Part shown: positions 1-11,530 of the stretch, piece after piece
Layout: each line of letters starts with the position of its first letter
How positions within the stretch are numbered: the stretch's first letter is position 1
Source of the DNA: Aphrophora alni
Lineage: Eukaryota > Arthropoda > Insecta > Hemiptera > Aphrophoridae
Direction: 5' to 3'
Length of the DNA stretch: 64,000 nucleotides
NCBI GenBank assembly: GCA_963513935.1
Contig: OY740773.1
Span: 103,277,291-103,341,290, forward strand
Position numbers and translations under genes: made by a program
Notes under the pieces: model-generated
Told to the model about the DNA's origin: nothing
The model's database searches: none
Seen by the model: only the letters and a program-made list of their open reading frames with translations

Positions 1-981
1 TTGTGTTGCCTGAATTTTATTGTACTTTATATTTATTATTTAAAATTTATAGGTTATATTTTTTTTTAATCTGAAACTGTAATTGAATTTAATGGTGAAT
101 TATACACCTTCTTTTCACATATTATACGGAGAAAACAAACAGATTTTGATAACACATTATTTCTCTTTGATGCAAAGTGTGTACCATGTAATCTTTATGA
201 AAGCGCTTCTATTATCGATTAAAACAAAATCAATATAGGGTATGTATTATCTTTACAGCGAATGAATTAATTATGCTTTTTTTTTTCATTAATGCAGTTT
301 CTATTATTTTGTGCTGATACATTATTCGGTATTCGTGTAGTTCCCTTGTTGTGTATATTAACTTGGAAGTTATGTTCGGTTGTGTACAAAATACTATAGA
401 TAAAGATGGGTTTTCGGTCTTATTTTTCTGTCAAATTTATTAATTTATATTATTTTTTACATTTTCAAAAACAGTAAAATGAAAAATTGAGGAGTTTTGG
501 AGTTGTCAGTTTTATTAATTATAATGATACTGTTTGAAATTAAGAATGTAACCTGCACCATCCATCACCTGATGACACAAGAAGTTATAAATTTGTGCAA
601 CAATACGTACGACCTGGACAATATCAACACCTTTTTAATAACTGAGAGATCCTGTATCACCATGTAGAAAAAGTATTAGATAAGACAGAGCTATGAACCT
701 TATCCCTCACCTCACATGTAATACAACAATTCCGAAACTAGTTATTAGAAGAAATAAGATTTTTATTACTGCTGTTGACTGGGACACCAAACAACAACTG
801 CTGTGCTTCTGCATGAAGACTAACAACCAGCAACATCAACGGTTGGAAAGTGAACTTTATTAATCCAGATATGAAACTTACCTATTTATCAGATGAACCA
901 ATGCCTTTCAAATCTGCAGTTTCTGTTAAAAATGGTTTACCAACATTCAACAACAGCAATTCTTACCTTAAGTGACGAATA

Positions 982-985
<4 letters not shown>

Positions 986-1014
<29 letters not shown>
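986..1014. repeat. (TA)n microsatellite
   Basis: An uninterrupted run of about 14 TA dinucleotides. It falls inside a 77-codon open frame whose N-terminus is only alternating Ile-Tyr from this run, so that frame is not a gene. Confidence 0.9.
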
Positions 1015-1018
<4 letters not shown>

Positions 1019-1059
1019 ATTAGTTATACAATTTAAGCAACCTGCTTGTATAGTCTTTA

Positions 1060-1270
1060 TTGTTCTCGTTTCATGGATGAGAAGTTTCGGAATCAATCCA
1101 CGTGGAGGCTTGAACATTTATAGTGTTAACCCAACATGTGAGGGAAAATTGGGAAGCTATAATTGGCAAGAAGCGTGGTTGAGAATACTAGAAAAACAAC
1201 AATGAGAATTTTGATGTCCTAATTACACATTATCCGACTAAAAGGTATCAAGCAGACCTAGGCCCTTCAT
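1060..1270 (+). repeat. S1 SINE-like repeat, diverged copy
   Basis: This aligns by eye with the SINE-like repeat at 5704-5960. Shared landmarks are a degenerate B-box region (GGAATCAATCCACGTGGAGG), GAGGGAAAATTGGGAAGCTA against GAGGAAAATTATGAAGCTA, then GATGTCCTAATTACACATTA against GATGTTCTAATCACACATTA. The tRNA-like 5' part is mostly lost. It has no coding potential. Confidence 0.6.
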
Positions 1271-2239
1271 AGGCTGTTGCATGGCAGTTTGGTTTTATAG
1301 TTACAAATTTGGTATTTGAAGAATTGATATCATTACTGAAACCAATTAAAGGTATCTTCATCAGTTTCCAGGTATTTAAAATTCAGTATGAGAAGACATT
1401 CATCAAATTAAACATTGCAAAATACCATCCAACCTAGCAGGAGATTTTAGCCCTGTTTAGTCCTTATGTTTTGTGCTCTTGATTGTGTTTAAAATTGCTG
1501 AAATAGTTCAAAGCCTAAGTATAGAGGTTTCATACCCAAGTAAAACCTGCAATGTTTTGAAACATAAAGTGTATTATTAACACAGAGCTAAGGGTTTTAT
1601 GATAAACATATTATATGAGTACAATTTAATATCAGGTGGATAATAATTTAGAATAAAAACTATTATGTCTTTTTGTAAAAGAAATGTAGGTAAAAGGGCT
1701 CTATCTAAACCAGATGATTTACAAAAGAAAAATAAGACCAAATAATGTGTAAGGAAGTAAAAATCTTTTGACTTGTTTGTGTAGATGGTGTGTTTGGAAT
1801 TATACAACACTACAAGAAATGTAAATAGAACCAAATACAGTAGTCCACATAGAAGTAACAGTTGAGATGGCTGAAAATGTAGAAGGAATGGATGACACAT
1901 GAGCAGTAAAGAATATTGTTTACAGGGAAGGCAGGAGAACAGTATGAAGACCTCAGAGGATGGGGAGGAAGATTTATGAGTCATGGGAGTGAAAAGATAG
2001 AGAAGACTTGCTTGTCATAGTAATAACTAACAGTGAATCTTAAACTTACTGGCAAAGATACAACCTGGAGTTGTAGCGGGTGTGAAAGAGAAAAGAAACT
2101 ATGTAAAAACACTGTACAAACTTTCTTACTCACTTATTCCAAAAAACGAACTAAAATTAACTGTTACCAAAAATATCATTTCGATAGTTGTCAATTAAAA
2201 AGTGAAAATTTATGTATTATGAACACCATTTTTTAACAA

Positions 2240-3200
2240 ATATTTAATTAAGGACCTAAACTTACTTCACTTGTGCCCAGTGGTGTAGATAATGGGGGAG
2301 GAGTCTGGACCCTCCCAGAAATGTATAAAAAACTATAAAACATTAAAAATGCAAAAACATACATTTGCAAATAGGAGCAAAGCAATAGCATGATAAGCCT
2401 ACTCAATTAAAATTAAAGAGCTGAATTACACAAGTTATAAAAATAATTTTTTAACCGGGTTGCTTTGCACACTTCAGTCGTTTTTTTCTTTTTGCTTCAG
2501 ATGTGCTCGAGCTCTGTCTCTTTTATAGTTTCATAGATGTTCGCTAGCCTTCGCCAAGGCTCGACTGTATTCAAGGTCAGCCTGCCCCTTTGCTCGACTA
2601 AAAACAAACAACTCGTCCTCATTCTACAGTTACTGATCAGCCATTGATGTTGTTTGGTGATAATGTTGAACTGAGCGAAAATTGTGAAGTGTTTACAGTG
2701 AGTCGCCTCTGCCATCTCCCTTAATATATTGCTGTAAAGAATAACTTAAAACCTAATAAAACCTTTAACTTTCTTATTTATTATTTTGTTTTTACCGCTT
2801 CTAACATCTTTTATTTAATTGGTTTACTGTTTAAGGTTATAAACATTAATGGTATATTTTGAAATAAAACTTGAAAAATAAAGGGTCTTAAATTTTTTCT
2901 AGAGAACTTTGGAGAAATAGTAGAATATGAGATCAGAACAGACCCCTCCTGAAGAAAATTTTTATCTACGCCACTGCTTGTGCCATAAACATATCTTTAG
3001 TGTAAGTTCTATTTGATTCAAATTAAGCTTTTAATGTTGGCAGTCAAGGTTCATTTTTGTTTTTTTCCAATTATTCCTGAACTGCAATAATTTTTACTTT
3101 TGATTTTACACACAGGTTTGATTGTTTAATTTTTTTATTTCACTAAATTTTTAGAATTAAATATTTTATAACAGCATCAAAGCAGATTTTGTTGGTTTTA
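2240..3200 (+). repeat. R1 dispersed repeat, split by an hAT insertion
   Basis: The left part (about 2240-2277) and right part (2985-3200) join into one copy of a noncoding family seen also near 40640, 48740 and 51160 (plus strand) and 29440, 35030 and 45890 (minus strand). The key landmark is AGGACCTAAA, then TTGTGCCATAAACA, then a GTGTAAGT block, which can be read at 51217-51260 without interruption. Here the TTGTGCC is split by the 699-bp hAT element, so the uninterrupted copy serves as an empty-site reference. The family shows no open frame and its class is unknown. Confidence 0.7.
2278..2976. mobile_element. Non-autonomous hAT element (MITE), 699 bp
   Basis: The ends are imperfect terminal inverted repeats: CAGTGGTGTAGATAA at the left and, inverted, CAGTGGCGTAGATAA at the right. 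An exact 8-bp direct repeat, CTTGTGCC, flanks both sides (2270-2277 and 2977-2984). An 8-bp target duplication with CAG-type ends is the hAT superfamily signature. At 699 bp it cannot encode a full transposase. A 72-codon minus-strand frame (2497-2715) inside it has no recognisable zinc finger or hAT dimerisation motif and may be chance. It sits in a copy of repeat R1. Mobilisation would have needed a transposase from elsewhere. Confidence 0.88.
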
Positions 3201-3239
3201 TTACAGATAACTCTCTTAGGGACAACAGAAACATTGTTA

Positions 3240-3500
3240 TGTGAATCATTTTTTGTGTTTAATACTGGGTTTTGTTGTTATTTTGCCGATTAATTAACTT
3301 ATGTTGGTTTTAAACTGAACAATTTCATAAGTCTATTTGAATACATAATATAACCTAACCTATTGGAATTTTTGGTAAAACAAAATGTAGATCAGATTTG
3401 TGTTAACCAAGAATCACCAAAAATAGGTTAAGTTATGTTATTATCTACAATACTAAAATTGTAGTATTATTTTAATTAGTTCCTGTTTGATGTAAAAAAA
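3240..3500 (+). repeat. Dispersed repeat, partner of 34740-34995
   Basis: This segment and 34740-34995 are diverged copies in the same orientation. Shared blocks are TTATGTTGGTTTTAAACTGA, AATTTCATAAGTCT, ATAACCTAACCTATT, AAGAATCACCA and TTACTGTTTGATGTA (TTCCTGTTTGATGTA here). It has no open frame. Both copies lie next to an R1 copy, so the two may be parts of one longer element. Confidence 0.7.
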
Positions 3501-3661
3501 AAAAAAGAAGAAAAAAAGGAGAGTCTGCATACTAGTAAAGAAACTTTATAGGACTAAAGAAGCTAGCTTTTTTTAAAAAAAGCCCTACCCATCCAAAAAA
3601 ATGTTTAGGACGTAACTCAAAAATTGTAAATAATAACCTGGGGATACATCATATTATTTAA

Positions 3662-4824
3662 CCCTTTGGGTGCCACGGTGACGATCTAACGTCACCATTT
3701 TTTCGTGCGAGAAATGCCACGATGACGATCTATCGTCACCATTTTTCCGTGCGAGAAATGCCACGGTGACGATCCATCGCCACTGCGTATTTCGTAGTTT
3801 AATTAATTTATTTGTAATCTGCTATATAGTATTTCGGTGTTTTAAAATACTTTGTGGTATATCCAGTGATATTCAGTGGTGGAAAAAATTTTGTTTTAGC
3901 TAACTAAACAGATGACAACAATTACTGATGCACAAAAAAAGCTGTTGTCATTTTCACTTGCAGGTTAGAAGTGTACGCACGGTACTGATATTATTGTGTG
4001 TTGATATTATTTTCTCGCTACAGTCATTAGTTTTTTTTTGAAGTTTGTTGTTCGTGTTATTTTATTATTTGTTTGTTGAAGGTTATTATTTTAGTTATTA
4101 CAAGTTTAAAGTAGTATTTTGGATAATATATTGCTTTGAAATGGCGGAAGAAAATCTAAGAGGTAGCGAAGTAGACAGATTACTTTTAGGTTATTCAGAC
4201 GATGACTCTTTAGCCTCTGAAGATGATTTGTTACATTTATTTGGGGATGACAGTGATCTAGACCCGTTATATCAACCAGAAAGTGATAGTGACAATCAGT
4301 TTAGTGATAGTGATATTGATTTAAACTTAGATTAACCTAGTACATCAGGTAAACAAAATAGGCCTAGGATAGGTTGGGATAGGTTAGTTCTGAGATAAAA
4401 GTTTTTTGTTTGAGTTTGGTTTTCAACCAAATAATTTAAAAATTTGGTCACTTATAGAAAACAGTATATAGATAGAAAATAGCACACTTCCCATATATAA
4501 AATATTTTTGGTTTTTGAGGTAAAAAAAAAAAATGTAAAATTTTTTTTTCTAAATTAGGCTATCTAAAGTTTGGTTTTTAATAAATAATTTTTTTTTACA
4601 TATAGAATCCAACTTATTTACAAATATAATTGTAGCCTAGGTAACACTGAACATTTTGACACTAAATTTGTTAAGATATCTTGTATACAATTTAATCTGT
4701 GTCAATTATAACAAAGTTCTCCAAAAAACCATTTATACCTGTGGCATTTTTGGGTGAGTCTGTGCATTTTAGATGTGTTACCGAATTTTCCAGTTATGAA
4801 AATTTTCTTGTGGCACTCAAAGGG
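3662..4824 (+). mobile_element. piggyBac-type element, 1163 bp, internally deleted
   Basis: Both outer borders are TTAA (3658-3661 and 4825-4828), the piggyBac target site. The termini are inverted: CCCTTTGGGTGCCAC at the left and GTGGCACTCAAAGGG at the right. Just inside the left end are 44-bp tandem units starting at 3671, 3715 and 3759 (the last partial), each with a small palindrome, GGTGACG...CGTCACC. An acidic N-terminal reading frame at 4141-4335 is the only coding remnant. The catalytic part of the transposase (DDE_Tnp_1_7 domain) is absent, so the element is non-autonomous. Confidence 0.9.
4141..4335 (+). pseudogene. piggyBac transposase N-terminal fragment (64 codons)
   Basis: An ATG-initiated frame begins MAEENLRGSEVDRLLLG and continues as a Ser/Asp/Glu-rich stretch with repeated DSD-type runs, ending at a TAA. 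Acidic, low-complexity N-termini of this kind are usual in piggyBac-family transposases, ahead of the catalytic domain. Here the frame stops before any catalytic aspartate. Its position inside an element with piggyBac ends supports the call more than the sequence does. An in-frame extension 5' to 4045 exists, but the ATG at 4141 fits better because the region before it is hydrophobic AT-rich sequence. No function is expected. Confidence 0.6.
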
Positions 4825-5703
4825 TTAAAAAGAAATTACGAGTAGAAAAAATGTGCTAAGTAGAGGTCACTATGATCACCGTAGGTATTTAAAAAGTGGC
4901 AGTCGATAGAATTTTTAAGTAGAGCTATGTAATCCTCATTTTTTACATTTAAAACCAAATTTTGTAAGAAAATATGTTGAATTGGAGGACCTCAAAGAAA
5001 GCTCAGTTAACATAGAAAACAGCATTAGAAATATTATTTTATCTTCATATACTTATAAAATATATCCAAAAACCCTAAAAATGTATGGTACAATTTGGAC
5101 ACCAATTGGTTTAACTGGCCTACATATAACAACTTGTAGTATCATATTAATTGTGATACACATACACCAAAAGAAATAAGACAAATTATATTATCTGAGA
5201 ACTATTAAGTAATCTGGCTAATGAAAACTCTACCAAACATCTCACACAGTGCCTAAAATTGTTTGACTTTTCTCTAAAGGATGTAATAAATTTGCTGTTC
5301 CAGTTACGTTACATTTTAGATAAAACGATACAATACCACTTTTTTATAAACATAGGAATGATATTATTGATAAAAAAAAAAAAATCAGACAAGTGACCCC
5401 ATTAGAGACATCTAATGTTTGGGGAGATAAAAATTAAAGTTACAAAATAGGAGTAAAAAAATATACTTTCGGGACCTAACAGACAGATTTTAATGAAACC
5501 AGTTCTAAAATGATTGTTATGAGGTCTAGAATATGTCTGGCATTATTGAGTTCGGTCATCCAGATTCGTGTGACAATCCATTTGTTTATGAAAAATAAAA
5601 GCCATAAAAATTTACTATTAGAAACAAATTGCTGTATCGTTGCAAATAATTGATAAAAACAACACACTAAATTTTGTATCTAAATATTCAACCTAACCTC
5701 TAA

Positions 5704-5960
5704 AAATAGTAGCTCCTGGCTCACCAAGTGGCTAGTACTCTGGCTTCACGAATGAGAGGTTCCAGGTTCAATCCCCACAGGGGCTCAAATTTACAGAGTT
5801 GACTTAGCTTTGTGAGGAAAATTATGAAGCTACAATTACTAGCAAACTCTAGTTGAGGAGGCTATAACAACGGTGACGGGTATTTCGATGTTCTAATCAC
5901 ACATTACACAGCTGAAAAGCCATCTCGCAGGTTTTGGTGCTTTTTGTTTGATTGTAAAAA
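5704..5960 (+). repeat. S1 SINE-like repeat with tRNA-related head
   Basis: The 5' part reads like a tRNA gene promoter. An A-box-like TGGCTCACCAAGTGGCTAG is followed about 40 bases later by a B-box-like GGTTCAATCCC. The body then carries GAGGAAAATTATGAAGCTA and GATGTTCTAATCACACATTA, shared with the copy at 1060-1270. A related minus-strand head is at 20040-20150. This layout is that of a tRNA-derived SINE transcribed by RNA polymerase III. The exact 3' end and any target duplication are unclear. Confidence 0.65.
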
Positions 5961-7589
5961 TAGTAGTTATGCTATGCTATACAAATCATGTCCGATAGAT
6001 TAATAGCCAATAGGAGAGCACAAGAGTAGTGTGTAGTTGTCAATTCGAACAGTTCCCTGAAACGAAATTTTGCAATACTAATAGAGTTGCGTAACTAAGT
6101 AGATTTATTACGTTTAAGTAGTTTTTGATGAGTTAAATGATAGTTTTTTGTTTTAATTATTTAAAGAAGTTTAGTCTAACATCAGTATTAACATTGCCAT
6201 CAGTACTGACATATTTATTACTTTATCATTTTTTGTTTAAACGTTAATAATTAATTATATTTTAGTTTTTAACTGAAGTTTCTTGCAATTAACGGGGAAA
6301 ATTTCTAATGTATTTTTTTTATTTAGACGGAAAAATACTGTTTCATTGAGACATTTTTCATCATTTGTTTACAAGGAAGGAAAGCAGCTACAGAAAGTAT
6401 TATTTTTAAATTGTTCATTAAATTATGCTCTTTGCAATTTGAAAATGTGACGGAAAATGAAATAGAGTATCTTTGATTTTTCCGAGCGCCTGAAATGAAC
6501 GTAACTGCAGAAGAATTGCAGTGCCAAGCGCTGTTACACCGAAGAAACGAGTTGGAAAACCCCCACAGTCTCTATGGTTTCTTCAAGGTCAGTCTGTCCA
6601 CTGGCTCCTCCCTCAACAGACTTGACTCGTGGTGACTTGTATAGTGCTAAAACTTTCAGAAAAGTATGTCATTTTAATAAAAATTATTTTAAATGACTGA
6701 AAGTTTATTCAATAACTCTCCAAAAGTAAAATGAAAAATAAAAACATGTAAATAATTTTAATCTGTTTTTATAATAAAATGAACATTATGACACAGATTT
6801 CATTCAAATCCATACGTTAGATCACAAAATATTGAAAAACTATTTAAATCCCCATTTTTCAAGTTAGATGTTATACATAAGATGTTACAAACATTTCCTG
6901 GACTACAGAAAGAATATGTATACTTGTCTTAACCAACCCCTGAAACAAGATGTCCCGGACCGAACACTTTATAATTTTACACCACTAAATTGATCTAGAT
7001 AATAGTTCTAATTTAAAACTGTTTTTACTAAATTGCAACAATAACCAAAACAAGCCCCACCATTTATTTTGAGTAAAAACATTGATCAATCAACTGTTTA
7101 ACCCTTTGTTTGAGACATGAAGGGGTGATCTTCCCCTAATATAAAACATGCAACTATTCACACCATGTGTAATAATTAAAATAATGAATCACCTGAACAC
7201 CAGTAGGCTATAATAGGCTAGCTAAGTCTACCCTTTCACCAATAAACAATGCCCATCATATTATGCGTAACTTGCTTAGCTTTAATATATTGTTCCATCC
7301 TTTTAAAAAGTTAACTTAGCAAATAAAATACTAACAAAGTGATTAAAAAAAAATTAATTAGGGTATTTAATTTAAATTAGATATCAATCTGCGAATAGAT
7401 AATTAGTGAAAACGAAATTTGTGATCTTATTATTATTTTTTCTTTGGAAAGAGTGAGAAAATCTATCTCCTTAACGATAGCTTTTTAAGTAATGCATTAA
7501 AACCTTATATTTTTGCTCTTCAAAATGTATAAATTAATATTGAAGTACCTGACTTGAATTTTCTCCACGGAAACATACGAAGCAAAGAG

Positions 7590-8115
7590 GTGACCATTTT
7601 CTTTGACTTACATGGAGTGGTGCATCACGAATGCGCATCACAAAGTCACAATAATACGTTATAATCCCGACACAACTTCTTGAGATTTTTGGCAGTCCTC
7701 GAAGCTGAAAATGTCACTAGAAAGGAGATGATTTGAATCACAAGAAGACATTATGTAAGAACATGTTGGCCTCCTGGACTCCATGAAGAGGCATTCCAGA
7801 AATGCTTCTAACAATGGTGGAATCGCTGGGAGAAGTGTGTGCAGTTTCAAGAAGACTATTTTTTTAAAGATAATTAGATCTGGATGGGTTAGATTAGGTC
7901 AAACTCTATTCCTAAAGTTATTCCAAAAATGTTTCTAAGAATGATCGAACCCGTGGAAGAAATGTGTGAAGTCTCAGGAAGACTATTTTTTAAGATAATT
8001 AGGTTAGGTTAAGTTAAGCCAGGTTATGTTAGGTCAAACTCCATTCCCAAAGTCATTCCAGAAATGCTTCTATGAATGGTGGACCCACTGGAAGAAGTGT
8101 GTGCAGTCTCAAAGA
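7590..8115 (+). pseudogene. mariner transposase remnant with triplicated C-terminus
   Basis: From 7592 the frame reads VTIFFDLHGVVHHECA, matching the block around the second catalytic aspartate of mariner transposases. After frameshifts comes FESQEDI, then EEAFQKCF-stop-QWWNRWEKC followed by EDYFF, the usual C-terminal FxKCFxxWxxRWxKCI...DYFEG block. The middle, including the HHDNAPAH region, is deleted. The last block then occurs twice more (from 7919 and 8054) with offsets of about 127 and 135 bp. Each copy is separated by AGATAATTAGGTTAGG-like spacer and carries its own substitutions. It has stops throughout and is not functional. Confidence 0.72.
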
Positions 8116-10189
8116 GACTCAATATATTTCAAGTATTTGTGATTCAAACTTTCAGATGAGCAATCAAATTTTATCTATACAAAAGTCTGACACTTCTTAA
8201 CAGATTTCATATTTTGAATCTCAAGGATCTGAAACTTACAGCTTCAAAAGATGTTGTCTTTTGTATTCGGTTTTATTGGGTGTAAAGTCATCAACTTTTT
8301 TATACAATTACAGTGTATTTAATCAAGTCTAAAAATATGTCAAAGATGTAAGGTGTTTTTCATTACACCATACAATAAAATATTACTTTTTATATAGCAA
8401 TACTGTATTAATAATAAATGAACATCTCATGATGTCTATAGTATTTCACTATTCTTTAATTTTTCATAACTGTTACTGATGGCATCTTCAGGGATAGTTA
8501 ATGTTTTATTAGTTCGATTCTTTGTACAATGACATGTACCAAATAATAATGTTAACTATTTTATATATTTGTTTCCGAGATGTATATTTTTATTATATCA
8601 TCACTATAATGGTGAAACATTATGTATAACAAATTAAACAATAGTGAACTGGTATAGATATCAAGGTATTATTTAAACTAAGCAGTTCGTTGTCTAAAAT
8701 AAACCATATAATGCAATAACAGTTCTTATAATGAACAAATATCCATTTTAAAAATTAGCTTTTTTTGGAACAATATAAGTAACTGTTGAAAGCAAAGCAA
8801 AGCAGTTTAATGCCTTCCCACAAGCACAGCAATTATTAAGTACGTACATGTCAACACACGCTTACAACTTGAGACAGTCGCTCGGCGAATAAACTCTTTG
8901 AACTCTGCCAAACAAATAAATGAATACATTGTGAAATATAAGCGTTGTTAATCTGCAGCCGATGGAAAGTACAAGGTTGATACTTATTAATATAAACTGA
9001 AACTGTGATGTTTTAAATAAATGTAAAATTATTTCATTGTGTTAATATTAATTAGGACTAACACACATGCTTATTTTTAATTGCTCCATATTATATGATA
9101 ATTATTAAAATTTATTTCAGAGATTATAGTACAGTATACACTAAAAAAATAGTAAAAACACTAAATAAATTTTCCTCATCTACAAAATCTGAAATGTATC
9201 TAACCATTTTCAATAACACAAGAATGGTTTGAGCGACCTCTATGTAACCTGACAACCGAATTGAAGGAATTTATTTGGCCATTGAGCTATTCAATTGGCA
9301 GGTTGATGCCATTCAGTGAATGTGTGTGCAGTGTGACTGTCAAATTTATAAGATTTAAACAATTATATCAGCGAATCTGCAGCAAATTTTGTCTACAACT
9401 GCAATATTCATTCACAGAAACTATTCATATCAGTAAACAAGATTAATATTTTTACTAAATTTATGTAATATTTATAGTGTATTTTCTAAATGTTTGTCAA
9501 AAATTCAAATTTTATATACTGTTAAGTGTTTGTTAGAACATAATAATAACTGTTATAAATGAGTAACAATATATACTCTAACTAGTTTCTGCATGTATTA
9601 CTGAAAGAAATATATAACCTGATAAATATAAGAATCAGTTATAAGTAGAGTAACTGACTTTGTATGAAAAAAAACTCCTGTAAGTCATGTTTTAATTGTT
9701 GCAGCATTAAAAGGGGGTTTTATTTTTTTAATCCATGAGTGATGAATATCTATTAATGAATAACAAGTTTTATTTTAAAATAATTCTGTGAGAACTGTTG
9801 AAAATTAAAAAAAAAAACACAACTTGTGTTTTAAAGACATAGATTTGATGCGTTGGGTGATTGATGATGTAAGATTTTGTTTTGACACACCAATGTGTAC
9901 CATTGAAATGCCACCACAGCTGATTTAACTATCTACCAATAACTAAAGAATAATTTGGCATAAGACACACAGTGTTTTAATTGGACTTTCATCTATCAAT
10001 TACGATAATTTTTTATTTAATTTTAACTGCTTTTATATTATTTCTGTTGGTTACTAAACTGCCATTCAAAGTGAGACATTCCCAATTCAGAGGTATATTT
10101 GTCATAGCGCTCAAAGACATTTGCCACTTTGAGAGTTGTTATGTAGAAGATATGCACCTCTCAGGCACTCATAGTGAGGTACGAGTATG

Positions 10190-10390
10190 GTAATCCCGAG
10201 TTACCTCAGCAAAATCTACACCGTACTCCATGCAACTTTGAGTTAGATTCCTCTCTTTAATCTTTACTATCAGGTCCTACTCGACCTAATTTTTGTTACT
10301 CTCCGACCCTGTGGGCTAGGGGTTTTCTACTTTATGCTTTTATCTTATTTTAAAGGCTACGACGACAACAAAGTTTTTTCACCTTTAAAC
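10190..10390 (+). repeat. S2 SINE-like repeat (+)
   Basis: One of nine copies of a family of about 200-260 bp. Diagnostic order in this orientation: CCCGAG near the 5' end, a GGGTTAGATCCC-like B-box region (here GAGTTAGATTCCTC), TATCAGGTC, CTCGACC, GACCCT, CTAGGGGT, a TTTTATG stretch, then TTTTTTCACCTTTAAAC. The B-box-like motif suggests tRNA ancestry, but a clear A-box is missing, so its class as a SINE is inferred. Confidence 0.6.
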
Positions 10391-10774
10391 AACAACTAAA
10401 AGATAAGCATCAAGCCATGTAAAACAAATTGTAATAAACACCATATAATATAAAGGAGCAATTATAAAAGAAAGGAATAAAAGAAATGTATTGTACAAAA
10501 CAAAAATAAACCCTACTGTAATATATACTGTGAAAAAAGACATTTTTGTTTATCTTAACTACTCAATAAAAATAATGATCCTCATTGAATGAACTCATCG
10601 GACAATAAAGAGTAGTGTTGAGAAGATTTATTATCTTCATTTATCACATGGGAGTGTAAAGAAATCTATTTAAAACATAGTGGAAGTGTCCAGCAAACAA
10701 ATTTACAATTATGTAAAAGAAAAAGGGAAATTCAAACACAATACAGTGTGTTAACTTAATAATAGGATTTTGAA

Positions 10775-10778
<4 letters not shown>

Positions 10779-10826
<48 letters not shown>
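10779..10826. repeat. (TA)n microsatellite, 48 bp
   Basis: An uninterrupted TA run lying just beyond the C-terminal end of the transposase remnant at 10887-11530. Confidence 0.92.
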
Positions 10827-10830
<4 letters not shown>

Positions 10831-10886
10831 CATGAATATGAATAAATTGAACAGATAACAAAAAGTGTTTCTGAGTTTATCCCTCT

Positions 10887-11530
10887 TCAAACAGTCAAGC
10901 ACACATTCAATTCTTCGCACACTTGACCGAGAACATTTACTGTTATTGATGTTTCTTGAATTAGTTGATTCCAATATTCAATGTAGGCAATTCGTTTAAC
11001 ATACCCATACAAATAAAAGTCCATGTAGATAAAGTCAAGAGAACATGGTAGCCAAGCCTTCCATCTAACTCTTCTAATCCAACATTGAAGAATTTTTTTA
11101 TTAAGGAAATCACGAAAAACATTGGCATGGTGAGATGGTGCCCAATCTTGTTGAGAAAACAAGTTTTTATCCTGTATTTAAAGAAGATCTCCAACATGTC
11201 TAGATAGATAATTTCACCTCCAGTACTTTTAGCAAAGAATAAGTTGTTAATAATGTGATCCCAAACAAGAGTGCACCAAAGATTGAATTTTGGGTTCACA
11301 CGCTCATGTTCATTAAAAATTTGAAGGACTAAATTTGTCCAAATTCAAACTTTACAGTGATGTATATTTATGTTCTGAGGTATGGAAAGTAGTACATCAG
11401 TAAACATAACTTGGTTCAGAAAATTCTCATTGGCTTCAATTTTATCAAATAAAGTCAGGTTATCTCCTGACCACAAAGCATGCAATAACTGAAGCTTATA
11501 GCCTGTAAACCTGAGCCGACCCTACACACA
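10887..11530 (-). pseudogene. Tc1/mariner-like transposase remnant (family T, copy 1)
   Basis: Read on the minus strand across frameshifts, the order is GYKLQLLHAL, FDKIEANENFLNQVMFTD, IHHCK, NEHERVNPKFNLWCTLVWDH, then QQDWAPSHHANVFRDFLN, SLDFIYMDFYLYGYVKRI. This matches the DDE-domain order of the insect Tc1/mariner-like family whose intact members read FSDEA...NPKxNVWCGL...FQQDGAPPH...SPDLxPLDFFLWGxLK. The first catalytic aspartate is in FTD, the second in QQDWAPSH, and the acidic pair region is SLDFIYMDF. Frameshifts and substitutions (G to W in QQDGAP) show it is dead. A more decayed relative is at 37970-38510. Confidence 0.82.

Noticed and set aside
541..590. Minus-strand GGTGATGGATGG, considered as the second EF-hand of the B'' subunit
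   Set aside because: Translation in each frame gives no EF-hand spacing and no splice sites at fitting positions.
1577..1984. The longest open frame (135 codons, minus strand), rich in Leu/Phe
   Set aside because: It has no domain, no codon structure different from the background and no matching start or splice context. The hydrophobicity follows from pyrimidine-rich sequence on that strand.
2497..2715. 72-codon minus-strand frame inside the hAT element as a gene
   Set aside because: It matches no hAT domain known to me, is short, and non-autonomous hAT elements often carry chance frames.
4045..4140. Upstream in-frame extension of the piggyBac N-terminal frame
   Set aside because: The extension is hydrophobic and AT-rich, unlike the acidic N-terminus that begins at the ATG at 4141. 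I treat it as untranslated sequence.
6560..6990. Possible second hAT-like copy (TTCAAGGTCAGTCTGTCC resembles the inside of the 2278 element; ends near TTTTACACCACTAA)
   Set aside because: No inverted left end and no target duplication could be found, and similarity is limited to short words.
7098..7140. TTAACCCTTTGTTTGAG followed by a GGGGTGATCTTCCCC hairpin, resembling a piggyBac left end
   Set aside because: No matching right end with TTAA was found downstream, so I do not call an element.
10961..10985. IEYWNQ on the minus strand, similar to the IEYWF motif of B'' subunits
   Set aside because: It lies in the C-terminal part of the transposase remnant, in frame with transposase blocks, and has no exon borders.
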